From positions 1 through 53,445 of the forward strand of contig NZ_LAYY01000023.1 in NCBI RefSeq assembly GCF_000986785.1: a stretch of DNA of 53,445 nucleotides. The letters are read 5' to 3'. Below, piece by piece: positions 8,508 to 16,861 of the stretch. The notes under the pieces are model-generated. The model searched no databases and was not told where the DNA came from. It was given only the letters and a program-made list of their open reading frames with translations. Position numbers and translations under genes: made by a program. The stretch's first letter is position 1, and each line of letters opens with the position of its first letter. The DNA comes from Mesobacillus campisalis. Its GTDB lineage: Bacteria > Bacillota > Bacilli > Bacillales > Cytobacillaceae.

Positions 8508-8551
8508 GGTGTTAATACTTTTACATAAAACGACAGAAAGGCTGATAGGGA

Positions 8552-10210
8552 TTGGAAGAAAACTCTAATTTTATCAAAACGATTATTAAGGAAGACCTCG
8601 AATCCGGAAAGCATGATAAAATTGTAACCCGATTCCCGCCTGAGCCGAATGGGTACCTGCATATCGGACATGCGAAATCGATTGTTATCAATTTTGGCCT
8701 TGCCGATGAATTTGGCGGGAAAACGAACCTAAGGTTTGATGATACAAACCCGTTAAAAGAAGACCAGGAATTTGTCGACTCCATCAAGGAAGACGTCGCC
8801 TGGCTTGGATACGAGTGGGATGGTTTGTTTTATGCCTCTGATTACTTTGAGGAAATGTACGACCGTGCCGTTCTGCTCATTAAAAAGGGCAAAGCTTATG
8901 TTGATGACCTGTCCGCTGATGAAATTCGGGAATACCGCGGCACATTGACACAGCCCGGGAAGGAAAGCCCGTACCGCAACCGTTCAATCGAAGAGAACCT
9001 GGATCTGTTCGAGCGCATGCGCAATGGCGAATTTGGAAACGGTGAAAAGGTGCTGCGCGCCAAAATTGACATGGCATCACCAAACGTGAATCTTCGTGAC
9101 CCGGTTATTTACAGGATTGCCCATGCAACCCACCATAACACTGGGGATAAATGGTGCATTTACCCGATGTACAGCTTTGCCCATCCGCTTGAGGATGCCA
9201 TTGAAGGAGTCACCCATTCCCTTTGCACAACCGAATTTGAGGACCAGCGCCCGCTTTACGACTGGGTCGTTGCGGAATGCGAAATGCCGTCCGTTCCGCG
9301 GCAGATCGAGTTTGGCCGTTTGAACATCACCAATACCGTCATGAGCAAACGGAAATTAAAGCAGCTTGTCGAGGAAGGATATGTTGATGGCTGGGATGAC
9401 CCCCGCCTGCCGACGGTTTCCGGCTTGAGAAGAAGAGGCTATACCCCTGAAGCCATCCGCGAATTCGTGGCTGCAGCCGGAGTATCAAAAGGCTTTTCCA
9501 CAGTGGATGCCCAGATGCTTGAGCACTTTGTGCGCGAAGACCTTAAGCTTAAAGCCCCAAGGACGATGGGCGTGCTGCGGCCGTTAAAAGTGGTTATCAC
9601 CAACTATCCGGAAGGCGAAGTAGAGTGGCTTGATGCCGAAATTAACCCTGAGAACCCGGAAATGGGGATGCGCAAAATCCCATTTTCCCGCGAAATTTAT
9701 ATCGAGCAGGATGATTTCATGGAGAATCCTCCGAAGAAATATTTCCGCCTCTTCCCTGGGAATGAAGTGCGCCTGAAGCACGCGTACTTCATCAAATGTG
9801 AAGAAGTCATCAAGGATGACGAAGGCAATGTGGTTGAGCTCCGCTGCACATATGATCCGGAAACCAAAAGCGGCTCCGGTTTTACCGGCCGCAAGGTCAA
9901 GGGAACGCTCCACTGGGTGGACGCCACACATGCCCTTCCGGCAGAATTCCGCCTTTACGAGCCTCTCATCCTTGAAGAGGAAGGGACGGAAGATCACGAA
10001 GGAGAAGAAAAATCATTCCTTGACAATGTGAACGAAAAATCGCTTGAGGTCCTTGAAGGATTTATCGAGCCAAATATGAAGGAAGCAAAGGCACAGGATA
10101 AGTTCCAGTTCTTCCGCCACGGCTACTTCAATGTCGACCCAAAGCACACCACAGAAGAAAAGCTGGTCTTCAACCAGATCGTATCTCTAAAGAGTTCGTT
10201 TAAATTATAA
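8552..10210 (+). CDS. glnS: Glutaminyl-tRNA synthetase
   Basis: A 552-residue class I synthetase that ligates glutamine to tRNA-Gln. The HIGH-type motif is PNGYLHIGH (residues 32-40) and the KMSKS-type motif is VMSKRK (263-268). LRFDDTNP near residue 60 and the C-terminal anticodon-binding beta-barrels with [10 protein letters not shown] fit bacterial GlnRS and not GluRS. Translation appears to begin at a TTG with AAAGG ten bases upstream. Most Bacillaceae make Gln-tRNA through the GatCAB amidotransferase and lack this gene, so it is likely an acquired or lineage-restricted copy. It is monocistronic and followed by a REP-type palindrome. Confidence 0.95.
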   Translation: MEENSNFIKTIIKEDLESGKHDKIVTRFPPEPNGYLHIGHAKSIVINFGLADEFGGKTNLRFDDTNPLKEDQEFVDSIKEDVAWLGYEWDGLFYASDYFEEMYDRAVLLIKKGKAYVDDLSADEIREYRGTLTQPGKESPYRNRSIEENLDLFERMRNGEFGNGEKVLRAKIDMASPNVNLRDPVIYRIAHATHHNTGDKWCIYPMYSFAHPLEDAIEGVTHSLCTTEFEDQRPLYDWVVAECEMPSVPRQIEFGRLNITNTVMSKRKLKQLVEEGYVDGWDDPRLPTVSGLRRRGYTPEAIREFVAAAGVSKGFSTVDAQMLEHFVREDLKLKAPRTMGVLRPLKVVITNYPEGEVEWLDAEINPENPEMGMRKIPFSREIYIEQDDFMENPPKKYFRLFPGNEVRLKHAYFIKCEEVIKDDEGNVVELRCTYDPETKSGSGFTGRKVKGTLHWVDATHALPAEFRLYEPLILEEEGTEDHEGEEKSFLDNVNEKSLEVLEGFIEPNMKEAKAQDKFQFFRHGYFNVDPKHTTEEKLVFNQIVSLKSSFKL

Positions 10211-10212
10211 GC

Positions 10213-10269
10213 AAAAAGGGTGCCTGACCCCCTTTAGCGCTGTAAAGCGCCGGGGGTCAGGCACCCTTT
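10213..10269. repeat. REP-like palindrome, full head-to-head unit (copy 1)
   Basis: The left arm AAAGGGTGCCTGACCCCC and its inverse flank a GCGC-containing centre, giving an almost perfect 50-plus-bp hairpin. It sits between glnS and a convergent binding-protein gene and could terminate transcription from either side, although it is a member of a dispersed family and not a dedicated terminator. Confidence 0.85.
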
Positions 10270-10283
10270 CGTTTACTAAAGGA

Positions 10284-11108
10284 TTACTGCTGTTCTTTAA
10301 GGATGTCAATATTCGGCTCGATGCCAAACCATTTCTGGTAGATTTCGGTATAGGTGCCATTATCGAATAACGTATTCAGGGCCTTGTTGAATTCCTCTGT
10401 CAATTCGCTTCCTTTAGGGAAGAGGATTCCATAGAATTCGGAATCAAATGTTCCGTCCTCTACCACTTTCTGCTTTTTGTCCGGGTTGTTCTTTGCGTAT
10501 TCCTCTACAACCACATTGTCGGCAACAACTGCATCAGCACCGCCGCTTTCCATTTCCATGATTGCCAGGTTGTTATCTTCAAACTTTTTAATGTCAGCAT
10601 GGTTTTTTCCAAGCAGGGCATCCATTGCTGCCTGTCCGGTTGTTCCGTTCTGGACGGCAACTTTCTTTCCCTTCAGGTCTTCAGCAGATGAAATCTCGCT
10701 GTTTTCCGGTACCAGGATCTTATTGGTAGACTGGAAATACGGAACAGAAAAATCATATGTCTGCTTGCGGTCATCATTGATGGTTATCGCAGCAATTGCC
10801 AGGTCTGCACGCTTGCTCTCGGTTTCAACAAATATAGGATCCCAGCCCAGGTGTTCAACATTCACCTCATAGCCTGCTTCCTCAGCGACCGCTTTGATTA
10901 AATCAATATCAAAACCGACAACTTCCCCTTTATCAAGGTATTCCATTGGAGCATAGGCGGCATTGGTCACCACGCGAAGTGTTTTCTTTTCTTCCGCTGC
11001 TTCCTGCCCGCCATTTCCGCTTGTTTCCTCCGATGCCGATCCGCAAGCGGTCATAAACATTGCCGCCGCCAAAACAAGGCACCATAATTTCACTAAACTC
11101 TTTTTCAT
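10284..11108 (-). CDS. Amino-acid ABC transporter substrate-binding lipoprotein (copy 1)
   Basis: A 274-residue periplasmic-binding-protein type 3 protein. A signal peptide ends in the lipobox MTAC near residue 22, followed by a Ser/Glu/Gly-rich linker. The mature chain starts LRVVTNAAYAPMEY and contains GEVVGFDIDLIKAVA and AITINDDRKQTYDFS, typical of GlnH/ArtP/TcyA-type polar amino-acid receptors. It is nearly identical to the second binding protein encoded upstream of the permease. It has its own promoter and lies downstream of the ATPase gene after a terminator. Ligand cannot be fixed from sequence; glutamine, arginine or a related polar amino acid is likely. Confidence 0.88.
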   Translation of the reverse strand: MKKSLVKLWCLVLAAAMFMTACGSASEETSGNGGQEAAEEKKTLRVVTNAAYAPMEYLDKGEVVGFDIDLIKAVAEEAGYEVNVEHLGWDPIFVETESKRADLAIAAITINDDRKQTYDFSVPYFQSTNKILVPENSEISSAEDLKGKKVAVQNGTTGQAAMDALLGKNHADIKKFEDNNLAIMEMESGGADAVVADNVVVEEYAKNNPDKKQKVVEDGTFDSEFYGILFPKGSELTEEFNKALNTLFDNGTYTEIYQKWFGIEPNIDILKEQQ

Positions 11109-11170
11109 CTCTATTTCCCCCTGCCTTTTCTTTCTTAATTTAAATAACTTAATCTATTAATCATAGATTT

Positions 11171-11199
11171 ATTATAAACGAGATTGAATTAATATGCAA
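11171..11199 (-). promoter_or_regulatory. Promoter of binding-protein copy 1
   Basis: On the minus strand TTGCAT (11199-11194), a 17-bp spacer and TATAAT (11176-11171) precede the gene by about 65 bases. The same TTGCAT-N17-TATAAT arrangement occurs before the second binding-protein gene. Confidence 0.65.
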
Positions 11200-11273
11200 T
11201 ATAGTAAATAAAAATACAAAAGCGGGCGACAAAACAATTTATTAATAACCTAGTCACTCTTATATTCCGGATA

Positions 11274-11327
11274 CAAAAAAAAGCCTGACCCCTTTGGCGC
11301 TGTAAAGCGCCGGGGGTCAGGCACCCT
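11274..11327 (-). terminator. REP-like palindrome acting as terminator of the ATPase gene (copy 2)
   Basis: A head-to-head REP-like unit is followed on the minus strand by nine T residues immediately after its right arm. It begins nine bases after the ATPase stop codon, so this copy has the form of an intrinsic terminator, insulating the downstream binding-protein gene. Confidence 0.8.
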
Positions 11328-11335
11328 ATAATGGA

Positions 11336-12058
11336 TTAAAGGACTTTGCTGAGGAAGGCTTGGGTTCTTTCCTGCTGCGGGTTTTCGAATAATGGTATCG
11401 GTTCGTTTTCTTCGACGATATAGCCGCCGTCCATAAAGATGACCCTGTCGCCGACTTCTCGCGCGAAGCCCATCTCATGGGTAACGACCACCATCGTCAT
11501 TCCTTCCTTGGCAAGCTGTTTCATAACCTCAAGCACCTCGCCGACCACTTCAGGGTCAAGAGCTGAAGTTGGTTCATCAAACAGCATGATCTTCGGTTCC
11601 ATCGCCAGCGCCCTGGCAATGGCCACACGCTGTTTCTGCCCCCCGGAAAGGGAGCTCGGATAGGCCTCCGCTTTTTCCTCGAGCCCAACTTTGCGAAGCA
11701 GCTCCAGACCTCTTGCCCGAGCCGTTTCTGCCGGGACATTCCTAACCTTGACAGGAGCTAGCATAATGTTCTCAATAACTGTTTTATGCGGGAAGAGATT
11801 GAACTGCTGAAAGACCATGCCGACTTCTTCCCTCATTTTGTTCAGGTTATTCTTTTTATCGGTAATGTCTTTTCCTTCTATATAAATATGGCCGCCGGTG
11901 ATGGATTCAAGCAGGTTGATGCACCTTAGCAAGGTGGATTTCCCGGAGCCTGATGGCCCGATCACCACCACCACCTCTTGCGGCTTGATGGTAAGATTGA
12001 TATCTTTCAATACTTCGTTGGTCCCAAACGATTTCTTCAGATTCTGGATTTTTATCAT
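11336..12058 (-). CDS. Amino-acid ABC transporter ATP-binding protein
   Basis: A 240-residue ABC ATPase of the GlnQ/ArtM type. Walker [10 protein letters not shown] (about 33-41), Q-loop FQQFNLF, signature LSGGQKQR, Walker B IMLFDEP and H-loop VVTHEMGFA are all present. The ATG overlaps the stop codon of the permease gene by four bases (ATGA type), indicating translational coupling. It energises the polar amino-acid importer together with the adjacent permease and the two binding proteins. Confidence 0.93.
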   Translation of the reverse strand: MIKIQNLKKSFGTNEVLKDINLTIKPQEVVVVIGPSGSGKSTLLRCINLLESITGGHIYIEGKDITDKKNNLNKMREEVGMVFQQFNLFPHKTVIENIMLAPVKVRNVPAETARARGLELLRKVGLEEKAEAYPSSLSGGQKQRVAIARALAMEPKIMLFDEPTSALDPEVVGEVLEVMKQLAKEGMTMVVVTHEMGFAREVGDRVIFMDGGYIVEENEPIPLFENPQQERTQAFLSKVL

Positions 12059-12711
12059 TCTGTTTTCAACCTTCTTTCAAGGCGACTTAAAATAAAGCTA
12101 AGGGAAATAGTCAAGATCAGGTAAATAAGTGCCGCAGTAAGGTATGGCTCCCATACCTTGTAATATTGGCCTGCCATGGCCCGCCCCCAGTACATGATTT
12201 CCGGAGCAGTAATAACTGCTGCAAGGGATGATTCCTTAATCAGGACAATGAATTCATTCCCCAGCGGCGGAATCATCCGCTTAAAAGCCTGGGGAAGGAT
12301 AACATGCCTCATGGCTTGTCCATGGGTCATACCAAGCGACCTAGCCGCTTCCATCTGCCCCCGGTCGATGGATTGGATTCCGGCCCTGAAAATTTCGGCG
12401 ATATAGGCGGCCGCGTTTAAGGAAAGGGCCAGTATAGCAGCGGCAACCGCATTTGTATGTCCTAAAAACGCCGGAACAACACCAAAGTGAATCAATAAAA
12501 TTTGGACAAAAAGCGGTGTTCCGCGGAAAAAGGTAATATAAAGGGAAAAAGGCAGAGCAATCAGCTTATTGTTCACCATTTTACCAAGGCCGATCAACAG
12601 CCCAAGCACCGTCCCAATCAGGATTCCGGCAAGTGAGAGGCCAATTGTCAGCAGTGTTCCCTTAAGCAGGAAAGGTGCATATTCCGCGATGATATCAAAT
12701 CGAAAGTCCAT
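12055..12711 (-). CDS. Amino-acid ABC transporter permease
   Basis: A 218-residue membrane protein of the HisM/GlnP family with about five transmembrane segments and the EAA loop ([18 protein letters not shown], about 123-140) that contacts the ATPase. I place the start at the ATG at 12711, because TTAGGAGG lies just upstream; an in-frame ATG 21 bases earlier has no site. It is the only permease in the operon and probably works as a homodimer. Expression relative to the upstream binding protein may be lowered by the hairpin at 12779-12818. Confidence 0.92.
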   Translation of the reverse strand: MDFRFDIIAEYAPFLLKGTLLTIGLSLAGILIGTVLGLLIGLGKMVNNKLIALPFSLYITFFRGTPLFVQILLIHFGVVPAFLGHTNAVAAAILALSLNAAAYIAEIFRAGIQSIDRGQMEAARSLGMTHGQAMRHVILPQAFKRMIPPLGNEFIVLIKESSLAAVITAPEIMYWGRAMAGQYYKVWEPYLTAALIYLILTISLSFILSRLERRLKTE

Positions 12712-12778
12712 CGATAATCCTCCTAAAAGCATAACGCGAGCGAATCATGATTTGATTCCAGCCCGGGCCGACAAAAAT

Positions 12779-12818
12779 AAGATAAAAATTGCGTAACCAC
12801 TGATTCAGTTACGCAATT
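12779..12818 (-). terminator. Intra-operon attenuating hairpin between binding protein and permease
   Basis: A perfect 11-bp stem, AATTGCGTAAC with its complement at 12808-12818, is followed on the minus strand by TTTTTATC. It lies between the binding-protein stop and the permease start, so it probably ends most transcripts after the binding protein and lets a minority read through. Confidence 0.65.
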
Positions 12819-12828
12819 CCATATAGCA

Positions 12829-13656
12829 TTATTGCTGTTCTTTCAATACATCAATATTTGGTTCATTGCCAAACCATTTTTTATAAATTTCTGTGTATGT
12901 TCCATTTTCAAGCACAGCATTGATGGCGTCATTGAATTCACCAACCAGCTCGCTTCCTTTTGGAAATAGCACGCCGTAGAACTCGGAATCGAATGCGGAG
13001 TCTTCAATGACTGTCAGATTTTTATCCGGATTGTTCTTCGCATATTCCTCGACGACCATATTGTCGGCCACGACTGCTGCCGCACCGCCGCTTTCCATTT
13101 CCATGATTGCGAGGTTATTGTCTTCAAACTTTTTGATGTCCGGGCTGTTCTTCCCTAACAAGGCATCCATTGCCGCCTGGCCGGTGGTTCCATTTTGAAC
13201 TGCGACTTTCTTCCCCTTCAGGTCCTCGGCACTTTTAATATCGCTGCCTTCAGGAACGAGGATTTTGTTGGTGGATTGGAAATATGGATGTGAGAAGTCA
13301 TAGGACTGTTTGCGGTCATCATTAATCGTGATGGAGGAAACAGCCAGGTCCGCCCGTTTGCTCTCGATCTCAACGAAAATTGGATCCCAGCCAACATGCT
13401 CGACATTTACCTCATAGCCGGCTTCCTTAGCAACAGCCTTGATAAAATCAATATCAAAGCCAACAACTTCACCTTTATCCTGATATTCCATTGGTGCATA
13501 GGCAGCGTCTGTCACGATTCTCAATGTTTTCTTCGTTTCAGTGTCCTCTGCATTGCCAGCTCCCTCGCTTCCCTCATCTTGCGGAGATGATCCGCAGGCA
13601 GTAAGGAACATGGCCAGCACCAGTAGAAGGCTCCACGCTACAATTTTGTTTTTCAC
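12829..13656 (-). CDS. Amino-acid ABC transporter substrate-binding lipoprotein (copy 2)
   Basis: A 275-residue binding lipoprotein with lipobox LTAC near residue 21 and an acidic linker. Its mature chain matches copy 1 (10284-11108) almost throughout, including the identical segments DDRKQ and NGTTGQAAMDALLGK, and both end NIDILKEQQ or NIDVLKEQQ. It is the first gene of the transporter operon. Differences cluster in the signal peptide, the linker and a few surface positions, pointing to a recent duplication. Whether the two copies have different affinity or ligand is unknown. Confidence 0.88.
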   Translation of the reverse strand: MKNKIVAWSLLLVLAMFLTACGSSPQDEGSEGAGNAEDTETKKTLRIVTDAAYAPMEYQDKGEVVGFDIDFIKAVAKEAGYEVNVEHVGWDPIFVEIESKRADLAVSSITINDDRKQSYDFSHPYFQSTNKILVPEGSDIKSAEDLKGKKVAVQNGTTGQAAMDALLGKNSPDIKKFEDNNLAIMEMESGGAAAVVADNMVVEEYAKNNPDKNLTVIEDSAFDSEFYGVLFPKGSELVGEFNDAINAVLENGTYTEIYKKWFGNEPNIDVLKEQQ

Positions 13657-13737
13657 TTGTTCTCCCCCTTGACTTCTTTTAAATAATATTATTTCATTAA
13701 TCCTTCACAAATATTCTATAATTTCTTTTATTGGTTT

Positions 13738-13768
13738 ATTATATCCTGTATTGCATTTCTATGCAATA
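13738..13768 (-). promoter_or_regulatory. Promoter and TATTGCAT dyad before binding-protein copy 2
   Basis: On the minus strand TTGCAT (13766-13761), a 17-bp spacer and TATAAT (13743-13738) form the promoter. The -35 region is part of a perfect inverted repeat, TATTGCAT-TTCT-ATGCAATA (13749-13768). TATTGCAT is also present at the promoter of copy 1, where only one half is conserved. A regulator that binds the dyad is possible but not identified. Confidence 0.6.
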
Positions 13769-13959
13769 ACCCATCTGAAAAAACTTCATTCTATTACTTT
13801 TTTAGAATACTATTCTGTTTAAATATTAATTAGTGAAAATTCCATAAATAATTTAAGGTTTATTCGAGTCACATTTCCAGTGGCTGCAAACCAAGAATCC
13901 TTCTTTTCCAATTTCTTCATAACACCTTGCTCATCCCCTCACGGCGGGTTAAAATGAAA

Positions 13960-13989
13960 AACAGGCGCAGGTCATGCCAGTCGCCTGTT
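13960..13989 (+). other. Hairpin in the leader of the histidine kinase gene
   Basis: Perfect eight-base arms AACAGGCG (13960-13967) and CGCCTGTT (13982-13989) enclose a 14-base loop, ending 47 bases before the kinase start. There is no T-run, so it is not a terminator; a leader or operator role is speculative. The rest of the 380-bp gap holds only the promoter of the divergent binding-protein gene. Confidence 0.35.
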
Positions 13990-14036
13990 ATAACGCGTAT
14001 TGGAACAATATTGAAATACAGGAGACAGCGAAAACC

Positions 14037-15707
14037 ATGAATAAAAAGAAGCTTTTAATTATATATGTGGGCGCGAGCATGGCCTGGATTTTCGGCACCA
14101 ACTTCCTGATCGATGCATTCAGTCCTGAATCGCTGGCCCAGCAGCTTGAGCAGGCTAAAGAGATTTTTTATGTCATAGTCACTGGCTGCTTCTTTTATTT
14201 TTTCGTTTCAAAGTCTGAAGAGCTGAGTGCTGCCAAACAGGAGGAAAAAAGGCTGTCCACCTTGATCAATGCGATGGTGGACTTTGTGAATTTTAAAGAC
14301 GGGCAAGGACGCTGGCAAGAAGCGAACGAATATGGCCTGAAACTATTCCAGCTGGAGGGCGTTGACTATCGCGGCAAAAAGGACTCAGAGCTTGCGGAGT
14401 ACTCGGAGTTTTACGGTGATGCGCTCAGGTATTGCGAGGTTTCCGATGAAGAGACATGGAGACAGGGAACCGTCAGCCATGTCGAAGAAATCCTTCCTGC
14501 TCCGGATGGAACCTCCAAAACATTCGATACTATTAAAGTACCGCTCTTTCATTCCGACGGAAGCAGAAAAGGGCTCGTGGTAATCGGAAGGGATGTCACC
14601 GAGAAAAGGCGGGTAAAAAAACTCCTTGAGGAAAGCGAGCAGCGATATAAATCATTATTTGACTATAATCCGGATATTGTATATATGCTGGACCTGGATG
14701 GAATCATCACGAACCTGAATCCGCAATTCTCTTCCATAACAGGCTACAAGACGGAGCAGGCAATCGGCAAACCTCTTAAAAGCATTCTTCCCGAAGCAGC
14801 CATGCAGGATGCCTACGACTGCCTGGCTGCCGTAATAACGGACAAACAGCCAAAAAGCTACGAGTTCATGGGTCACCATAAAAATGGCCACCCTATCAGG
14901 CTTTATTGTGTATCGGTGCCAATGATGATCAATGGTGAAATCGCCGGGGTCATCGGCTATGCAAAAGATATAACAACGGTCAGGGAAACCGAGGAAAGGC
15001 TCAGGAGAACCGAAAAGCTCTCTGTTGTGGGCGAGCTTTCAGCGAGCGTCGCCCACGAAATCCGCAACCCGCTTACTTCCCTGAAAGGATTTGTCCAGCT
15101 GCTGCAGATGGAAGACGAAAAGCATCTGGGCTATTATCAGATTATGCTGGACGAGCTGGACCGGATCAACCATATAGTCAGCGAGCTTCTCCTGCTTGCA
15201 AAGCCTCAGCAGGTTAAATATACGAAAACCGATATCCGCGGCATTCTTAATGATGTCATTTCCCTGCTGAAAACAGAAGCAAGCCTGTACAATGTCCAGA
15301 TTGAATTCCAGCCTTTAGATGAATGCCAGGAAATTGAATGTGAGCCAAACCAGTTGAAACAGCTGTTCATCAACCTGATTAAAAATGCCATTGAAGCTTC
15401 CAAGAGCGGGGATTCCGTTGTGATTTCCATTGCCATGAGCAATGGCAGCATATCCATCTCTGTAAAGGATAGCGGCTGCGGGATATCGAAGGAAATGATG
15501 AAGAGGCTCGGCGAACCGTTCTATTCTTCAAAGGAAAAAGGAACAGGCCTTGGGCTGACCGTTTCATTCAAGATTGTCCAATCCCATCACGGGACGATAA
15601 GATTCAACAGTGAGGCCCATAATGGTACAGAAGTGCTGGTCCGGCTGCCTGTAAGCGGGAACCAAAGAATTCCCCCGGCAAGCACCCGGCATATATATTC
15701 CGCTTAG
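14037..15707 (+). CDS. PAS-domain sensor histidine kinase (sporulation-kinase type)
   Basis: A 556-residue kinase. Two hydrophobic segments (about 6-24 and 43-57) are followed by two PAS domains (about 72-190 and 202-315), a HisKA domain with the phosphorylated histidine in SVAHEIRNPLTS (His340), and an ATPase domain with N box (NLIKNAIEAS), DSGCGIS and GTGLGL. The layout resembles KinB/KinE-type kinases of bacilli that feed the Spo0 phosphorelay. No response regulator is adjacent, which fits an orphan kinase. The start at 14037 follows AGGAGA at a rather long distance (about 12 bases); it is the first ATG before the membrane segment. Confidence 0.85.
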   Translation: MNKKKLLIIYVGASMAWIFGTNFLIDAFSPESLAQQLEQAKEIFYVIVTGCFFYFFVSKSEELSAAKQEEKRLSTLINAMVDFVNFKDGQGRWQEANEYGLKLFQLEGVDYRGKKDSELAEYSEFYGDALRYCEVSDEETWRQGTVSHVEEILPAPDGTSKTFDTIKVPLFHSDGSRKGLVVIGRDVTEKRRVKKLLEESEQRYKSLFDYNPDIVYMLDLDGIITNLNPQFSSITGYKTEQAIGKPLKSILPEAAMQDAYDCLAAVITDKQPKSYEFMGHHKNGHPIRLYCVSVPMMINGEIAGVIGYAKDITTVRETEERLRRTEKLSVVGELSASVAHEIRNPLTSLKGFVQLLQMEDEKHLGYYQIMLDELDRINHIVSELLLLAKPQQVKYTKTDIRGILNDVISLLKTEASLYNVQIEFQPLDECQEIECEPNQLKQLFINLIKNAIEASKSGDSVVISIAMSNGSISISVKDSGCGISKEMMKRLGEPFYSSKEKGTGLGLTVSFKIVQSHHGTIRFNSEAHNGTEVLVRLPVSGNQRIPPASTRHIYSA

Positions 15708-15750
15708 AAGCAAGGCGGATTTCGAAGCCGCCGACAGACATATTTGATTG

Positions 15751-15790
15751 AAAAAGGTCCAGCCCCTTATTACGGGAGGCTGGACCTTTT
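15751..15790. terminator. Bidirectional terminator
   Basis: AAAAAGGTCCAGCC pairs with GGCTGGACCTTTT, giving a 13-bp stem with T-runs on both strands. It lies between the convergent kinase gene and the small excisionase-like gene. Confidence 0.85.
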
Positions 15791-15810
15791 CATTTGCACA
15801 TGGCGGCCGT

Positions 15811-16041
15811 TTAATCTTCATCTTTAATATCGATGTCTTCAGGAATGGGCTCGCTGAGTACCTCTTCCACCAGTTTCCTGTACTTTTCCACCTGGTTCAG
15901 ATGGGTCGCAAACTGCTCCTTGTAAACCAGGTACTGTTCGCCGTCAAATACGGCCCGAATCTTCTTCTGCCTTACCAGGCTTTCAACTGCATTCTCCGGC
16001 ATCGACAAATACTCCGCCGCTTCCTTAATCGTCAAATACAT
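15811..16041 (-). CDS. Small excisionase/MerR-like helix-turn-helix protein
   Basis: A 76-residue protein whose first 45 residues (YLTIKEAAEYLSMPENAVESLV) match the excisionase-type winged helix-turn-helix used by small DNA-binding proteins of bacilli; the tail is acidic. GAGGAG lies about eight bases before the ATG. It is not next to an integrase, so it is probably a chromosomal regulator and not a phage excisionase. Its targets are unknown. The leader contains the first unit of a REP-like tandem array. Confidence 0.75.
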   Translation of the reverse strand: MYLTIKEAAEYLSMPENAVESLVRQKKIRAVFDGEQYLVYKEQFATHLNQVEKYRKLVEEVLSEPIPEDIDIKDED

Positions 16042-16057
16042 CCATAATTCTCCTCTC

Positions 16058-16147
16058 GGGGGTCAGGCACCCTTTAGCACATCAACGCATCGCGGGTCAG
16101 GCACCCGTCATCGCTTTACCGCGGCACCGGACCGGGGGTCAGGCACG
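16058..16147. repeat. REP-like half-units, tandem triplet (copy 3)
   Basis: Three head-to-tail half-units of GGGGGTCAGGCACCC type lie at 16058-16072, 16094-16106 (one G-to-C change just outside the core) and 16134-16146, about 34 and 42 bp apart. They fill the gap between the excisionase-like gene and the DUF1836 gene and end three bases before the latter's stop codon. No full hairpin can form because all face the same way. Confidence 0.8.
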
Positions 16148-16149
16148 CT

Positions 16150-16716
16150 TTAGGGCTTTAGGGTGTCGATGAGGTGCTGGGCTGCCTTGCGGTAGGTGTT
16201 GCTTATGTTTACGAGCGAGGCTGCGAGCAGGGCTTTTTCGAGTGTATCGGTGCCTTGTTCGCCTAACTTGGCCATCTCTGCGCCTGCCTCTTCTGCCCTT
16301 TCGATAATATCCTTTTTAAACTTGTCATTATTTTTATCGTATATATCCAGGTAGCCTGAATAAAACTTTTCGAGGTCGAGTTCCCCCTGTGATGTCTTTT
16401 CACTGACTTCGTCAAGGACTTTCTTTATGTCGCCAATCGACAAGGATCCCTTCAACTGATAAATCAGGGAAATAAGGATAATATGTTCCTTCGAGTACTT
16501 CTTGTTTTTCACAGGGAAAAACAATTTCCCCTTCGCATAATTATTGATCATTGTTTTGGTCAGGACTTTTCCATCTTCTCCCCGTGTCGAACCGCTGAAT
16601 GTATTTTCAAACAGCTGAATGACCTGGTCCATATATAAATCGATGCCAGGAATGTCCTCAAGGCGAATATTCTTATCCAACTCCAACGCTTCCGCCAGCT
16701 CATTTACCTTTTCCAT
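16150..16716 (-). CDS. DUF1836 family protein
   Basis: A 188-residue protein with the DUF1836 pattern, including TKTMINNYAKGKLFFPVKNKKYSKEH early in the chain (about 52-78, two overlapping motifs) that resembles a winged helix-turn-helix, followed by helices. The family occurs in Firmicutes and is regarded as a putative DNA-binding regulator of unknown target. It is transcribed divergently from the hemolysin III-like gene from overlapping promoters, so it may control that gene; this is inference. Confidence 0.75.
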   Translation of the reverse strand: MEKVNELAEALELDKNIRLEDIPGIDLYMDQVIQLFENTFSGSTRGEDGKVLTKTMINNYAKGKLFFPVKNKKYSKEHIILISLIYQLKGSLSIGDIKKVLDEVSEKTSQGELDLEKFYSGYLDIYDKNNDKFKKDIIERAEEAGAEMAKLGEQGTDTLEKALLAASLVNISNTYRKAAQHLIDTLKP

Positions 16717-16754
16717 TGTCCGCCTCGCTTTTTATCAATAGTCATGTACATTGT

Positions 16755-16814
16755 ATTATAGCTTGAAATCTCTTGAAGGTAAACGTTGACTATATAAGAT
16801 AATACCGATATAAT
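16755..16814. promoter_or_regulatory. Overlapping divergent promoters
   Basis: Plus strand: TTGACT (16786-16791), 17-bp spacer, TATAAT (16809-16814), driving the hemolysin III-like gene. Minus strand: TTTACC (16783-16778), 17-bp spacer, TATAAT (16760-16755), driving the DUF1836 gene. The two -35 elements are only two base pairs apart, so polymerases would compete. Confidence 0.7.
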
Positions 16815-16861
16815 TACACATAGTAATTAAAACTACTCAAAATAGTTTGGGAGGTCTGAAA

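Noticed and set aside
15811-16041. Phage excisionase marking a prophage edge
   Set aside because: No integrase, attachment site or phage genes nearby; similar small helix-turn-helix proteins are common in bacillar chromosomes.
16058-16147. CRISPR array (three direct repeats with spacers)
   Set aside because: Units belong to the dispersed REP-like family, are only 13-15 bp and unevenly spaced; no cas genes are present.
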